Shown: positions 5,084-6,406 of the stretch, piece by piece
Position numbering within the stretch: the first letter of the stretch is position 1
Layout: every line of letters starts with the position of its first letter
Assembly: GCA_910587865.1 (NCBI GenBank)
Contig: CAJUNX010000075.1
Coordinates: 1-6,406 of the forward strand
DNA length: 6,406 nucleotides
Source: an uncultured Roseburia sp.
GTDB taxonomy: Bacteria; Bacillota; Clostridia; Lachnospirales; Lachnospiraceae
Direction: 5' to 3'
Made by a program: the position numbers and the translations under genes
Notes under the pieces: model-generated
The model's database searches: none
What the model saw: the letters and a program-made list of their open reading frames with translations, nothing else
What the model was told of the DNA's origin: nothing

Positions 5084-5881
5084 TCAGATCACCAGCCGCT
5101 GCGACGGCTCGTCGCGCTTTGCCACGCAGATCGGGAAATCGTCCCCCCGGTATGGATTGTCTCCCATGGTAACTTCCAGCCGAACCGTCTCATATGCGAG
5201 CTCCGCCAGATTATTTTCTTTTGACAGATGCCCCAGAACCACTGTCCCGAAATGGTCGTGAAGCACTTTCCCAAGAAGCTTTCCGCTCAGCTCGTTCGAT
5301 AAGTGTCCTCTCTCCCCCAGAATCCGCTGCTTCAGCGGGTACGGATAACTCCCCGCCTGCAGCATATGTACATCATGATTTGCCTCGAGAAACAATGCGT
5401 CAAGCCCGGTCAGCTTCTCGACAATATGTTCATCGTAAACTCCCAGGTCCGTCATCACTGCCATCGCCTTTCCCGGCTGTGTGAGCCGGTACGCCACCGG
5501 CTCCGCCGCGTCATGCGAGACTGCGACCGGCTCTATGGTCAGATCTCCGATCATAAAATCCACGCCGGGCGTCACCTCGCGGTACAGGCTCTCGTCGATC
5601 GTTCCGACCGACTTTGTATGCCGGATCGCCTCGATCGTCCCCGCCGTGGCATAGAGCGGCAGCCCGTATCGCCGTGCCAGCACGCCGAGTCCTGCGATGT
5701 GATCGATGTGCTCGTGGGTGATCAGAATGCCCTGCATCTCCGATGTCTTTAACTCCAGAGCGTTTAAGCCCTGCTCAATCCTCTTTCCGCTGATCCCGGC
5801 ATCGATCAGAAGATGGCAGGTGTCCGAGCCGACGCAGATACAATTTCCGCTGCTGCCGCTTGCTATACTGCATAATTCCAT
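5084..5881 (-). CDS. yycJ: MBL-fold metallo-hydrolase, YycJ/WalJ type
   Basis: A complete 265-residue metallo-beta-lactamase-fold protein. The opening CSIASGSSGNC (4-14) is the signature of the YycJ/WalJ group. Metal ligands are visible: HEHIDH (56-61) for motif 2, H123 in SHDAAEP, D145 in TDLG, and H218 in VLGHLSKENN. ANHD (167-170) and RGHLSN (191-196) are also typical. The group is thought to be a DNA exonuclease/repair-type hydrolase with two metals; in Bacillus the gene sits beside the WalRK cell-wall two-component genes, which are not seen here. The ATG at 5881 is chosen because GAGGTGG (5893-5899) lies 11 bases upstream and the family N-terminus begins there; a longer open frame to 5995 would overlap the upstream gene. 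It lies 46 bp after the FtsA-like gene and probably shares its transcript. The cellular role here is inferred. Confidence 0.93.
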   Translation of the reverse strand: MELCSIASGSSGNCICVGSDTCHLLIDAGISGKRIEQGLNALELKTSEMQGILITHEHIDHIAGLGVLARRYGLPLYATAGTIEAIRHTKSVGTIDESLYREVTPGVDFMIGDLTIEPVAVSHDAAEPVAYRLTQPGKAMAVMTDLGVYDEHIVEKLTGLDALFLEANHDVHMLQAGSYPYPLKQRILGERGHLSNELSGKLLGKVLHDHFGTVVLGHLSKENNLAELAYETVRLEVTMGDNPYRGDDFPICVAKRDEPSQRLVI

Positions 5882-5892
5882 CTTTCTTCTTT

Positions 5893-5899
5893 CCACCTC
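5893..5899 (-). promoter_or_regulatory. Shine-Dalgarno site that decides the yycJ start
   Basis: GAGGTGG on the minus strand, 11 bases before the ATG at 5881, inside the 46-bp gap after the FtsA-like stop. It supports the short start over the one at 5995. Confidence 0.75.
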
Positions 5900-5927
5900 A
5901 TTCTCTGTTCTTTCGTTCCTCTGCACG

Positions 5928-6406
5928 CTACTGCCATCTGAGCTCGATCTGGTCTCCGTTGGTGAGAAGCGCGGAAAAATGTGCGTTTTTCCCATTCAGC
6001 TTTGTGATAATGCCCCGTCCTGCGGACGCCTTCAGATCAAAATCATAAAAGTCGAACAGATCGACAAAAATATAGCTTTTCTTCCCGGTCAGACACACCC
6101 GTTCCCCATTGACTAAGATCGTGACTTCTGTCGTGGCAGACGCTTCTTCGCTGACAGCGGACGACGCTGACGGCTGTCCCGGCTTTTTCATCGGTGTAAA
6201 CCGCGGGAGCTGCCCAAAGTGTCGCTGCGGCAGAGGCTGCTGCTGTTCCGCCGCTGCGGACGCATCACGCTCCCCGAATGTTTCCCGGGCCGGCATTTCA
6301 CGATCCGGCAACGGCTCCCTCACGGGCACTCCGCGATCCGATGACACTTCACGGGCCGGCATTTCACGATCCGGCAACGGCTCCCTCACGGGCACTCCGC
6401 GATCCG
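5928..6406 (-). CDS. C-terminal part of a probable FtsA-like protein (5' end outside window)
   Basis: 158 codons are visible before the TAG stop at 5930-5928; the frame is open to the window edge, and a GTG at 6395 is inside a repeat, so it is not a real start. Order of parts: a tandem repeat rich in Asp, Arg, Glu and Pro (visible residues 1-41, 22-residue period), a Pro/Gln/Ser/Ala-rich linker (about 42-92), then a compact domain of 66 residues (93-158) with VNGERVCLTGKKSYIFVDLF, GRGIITKLNG and the ending NGDQIELRW. From memory, this C-terminal domain resembles the tail of FtsA-domain 'cell division' proteins of Lachnospiraceae; the actin-like ATPase part would lie to the right, unseen. The 'VNGE...L..GDQIEL' pattern suggests a small beta-grasp-like fold, which is inference. 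Upstream of yycJ, probably co-transcribed. The fragment alone cannot prove an FtsA identity. Confidence 0.5.
   Translation of the reverse strand, partial: DRGVPVREPLPDREMPAREVSSDRGVPVREPLPDREMPARETFGERDASAAAEQQQPLPQRHFGQLPRFTPMKKPGQPSASSAVSEEASATTEVTILVNGERVCLTGKKSYIFVDLFDFYDFDLKASAGRGIITKLNGKNAHFSALLTNGDQIELRWQ
6286..6406 (-). repeat. 66-bp tandem repeat in the FtsA-like gene
   Basis: A 55-bp block at 6286-6340 recurs without a single mismatch at 6352-6406, where the window stops; the period is 66 bp, or 22 codons, so the frame is kept. The encoded unit reads DRGVPVREPLPDREMPARE plus three spacer residues. More copies may lie beyond the edge. Confidence 0.9.

Noticed and set aside
5303..5752. 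Plus-strand open frame opposite yycJ
   Set aside because: Basic, low-information translation in the mirror frame of a gene with intact metal-binding motifs; not coding.
5882..5995. N-terminal extension of the YycJ protein
   Set aside because: The extra 38 residues are not family-like, overlap the upstream gene, and GAGGTGG points to the ATG at 5881.
6393..6395. GTG as the start of the FtsA-like fragment
   Set aside because: It lies inside a tandem repeat unit whose upstream residues (DRG) continue in frame to the window edge; the true start is outside.

Overview
The window looks like chromosomal DNA of a Gram-positive clostridium, most likely Lachnospiraceae. The support is strong AGGAGG-type ribosome binding sites, an ACT-domain/UPF0210 gene pair, a YycJ-type metallo-hydrolase, and an FtsA-like C-terminal tail of a kind I associate with this family. 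Every gene I can support is on the minus strand, so the biological reading order runs from the right edge to the left edge.

Two blocks meet near position 1981-2007. The right block (about 2008-6406) is GC-rich; rows that I counted by hand run at about 63-65% GC. In reading order it holds: the C-terminal end of a probable FtsA-like protein (6406-5928) with a near-perfect 66-bp tandem repeat cut by the window edge; a YycJ/WalJ-type MBL-fold hydrolase (5881-5084); an ACT-domain regulator (4950-4666); a UPF0210/DUF711 'PFL-like' protein (4652-3288); and a CgeB-like glycosyltransferase (3288-2008). The last three are tightly packed: 13 bp separates ACT from UPF0210, and a TGATG stop/start overlap joins UPF0210 to the glycosyltransferase. 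An intrinsic terminator (2006-1981) ends the block directly after the last stop codon.

The left block (1-1980) is clearly more AT-rich (about 40-43% GC in counted rows). It carries a lantibiotic-immunity-type ABC transporter: ATPase LanF (1766-1062), permease LanE (1057-308), and the start of permease LanG (308 to the left edge), which begins with GTG. The three are translationally coupled by nearly identical AGGAGGTAA ribosome binding sites. Such transporters remove lantibiotics or related cationic peptides from the membrane. No lantibiotic precursor or modification gene is visible, so this could be a stand-alone resistance module or the edge of a larger cluster. The composition break suggests acquisition separate from its neighbour.

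The most unusual non-coding stretch is the 214-bp leader in front of lanF (1767-1980). It holds a 10-bp inverted repeat, a third copy of its core motif that allows an alternative pairing, two interleaved palindromes, and a perfect 10-bp palindrome about 30 bp before the start codon. I could not identify a convincing promoter there. I found no tRNA, rRNA, CRISPR array, transposase or recombinase.
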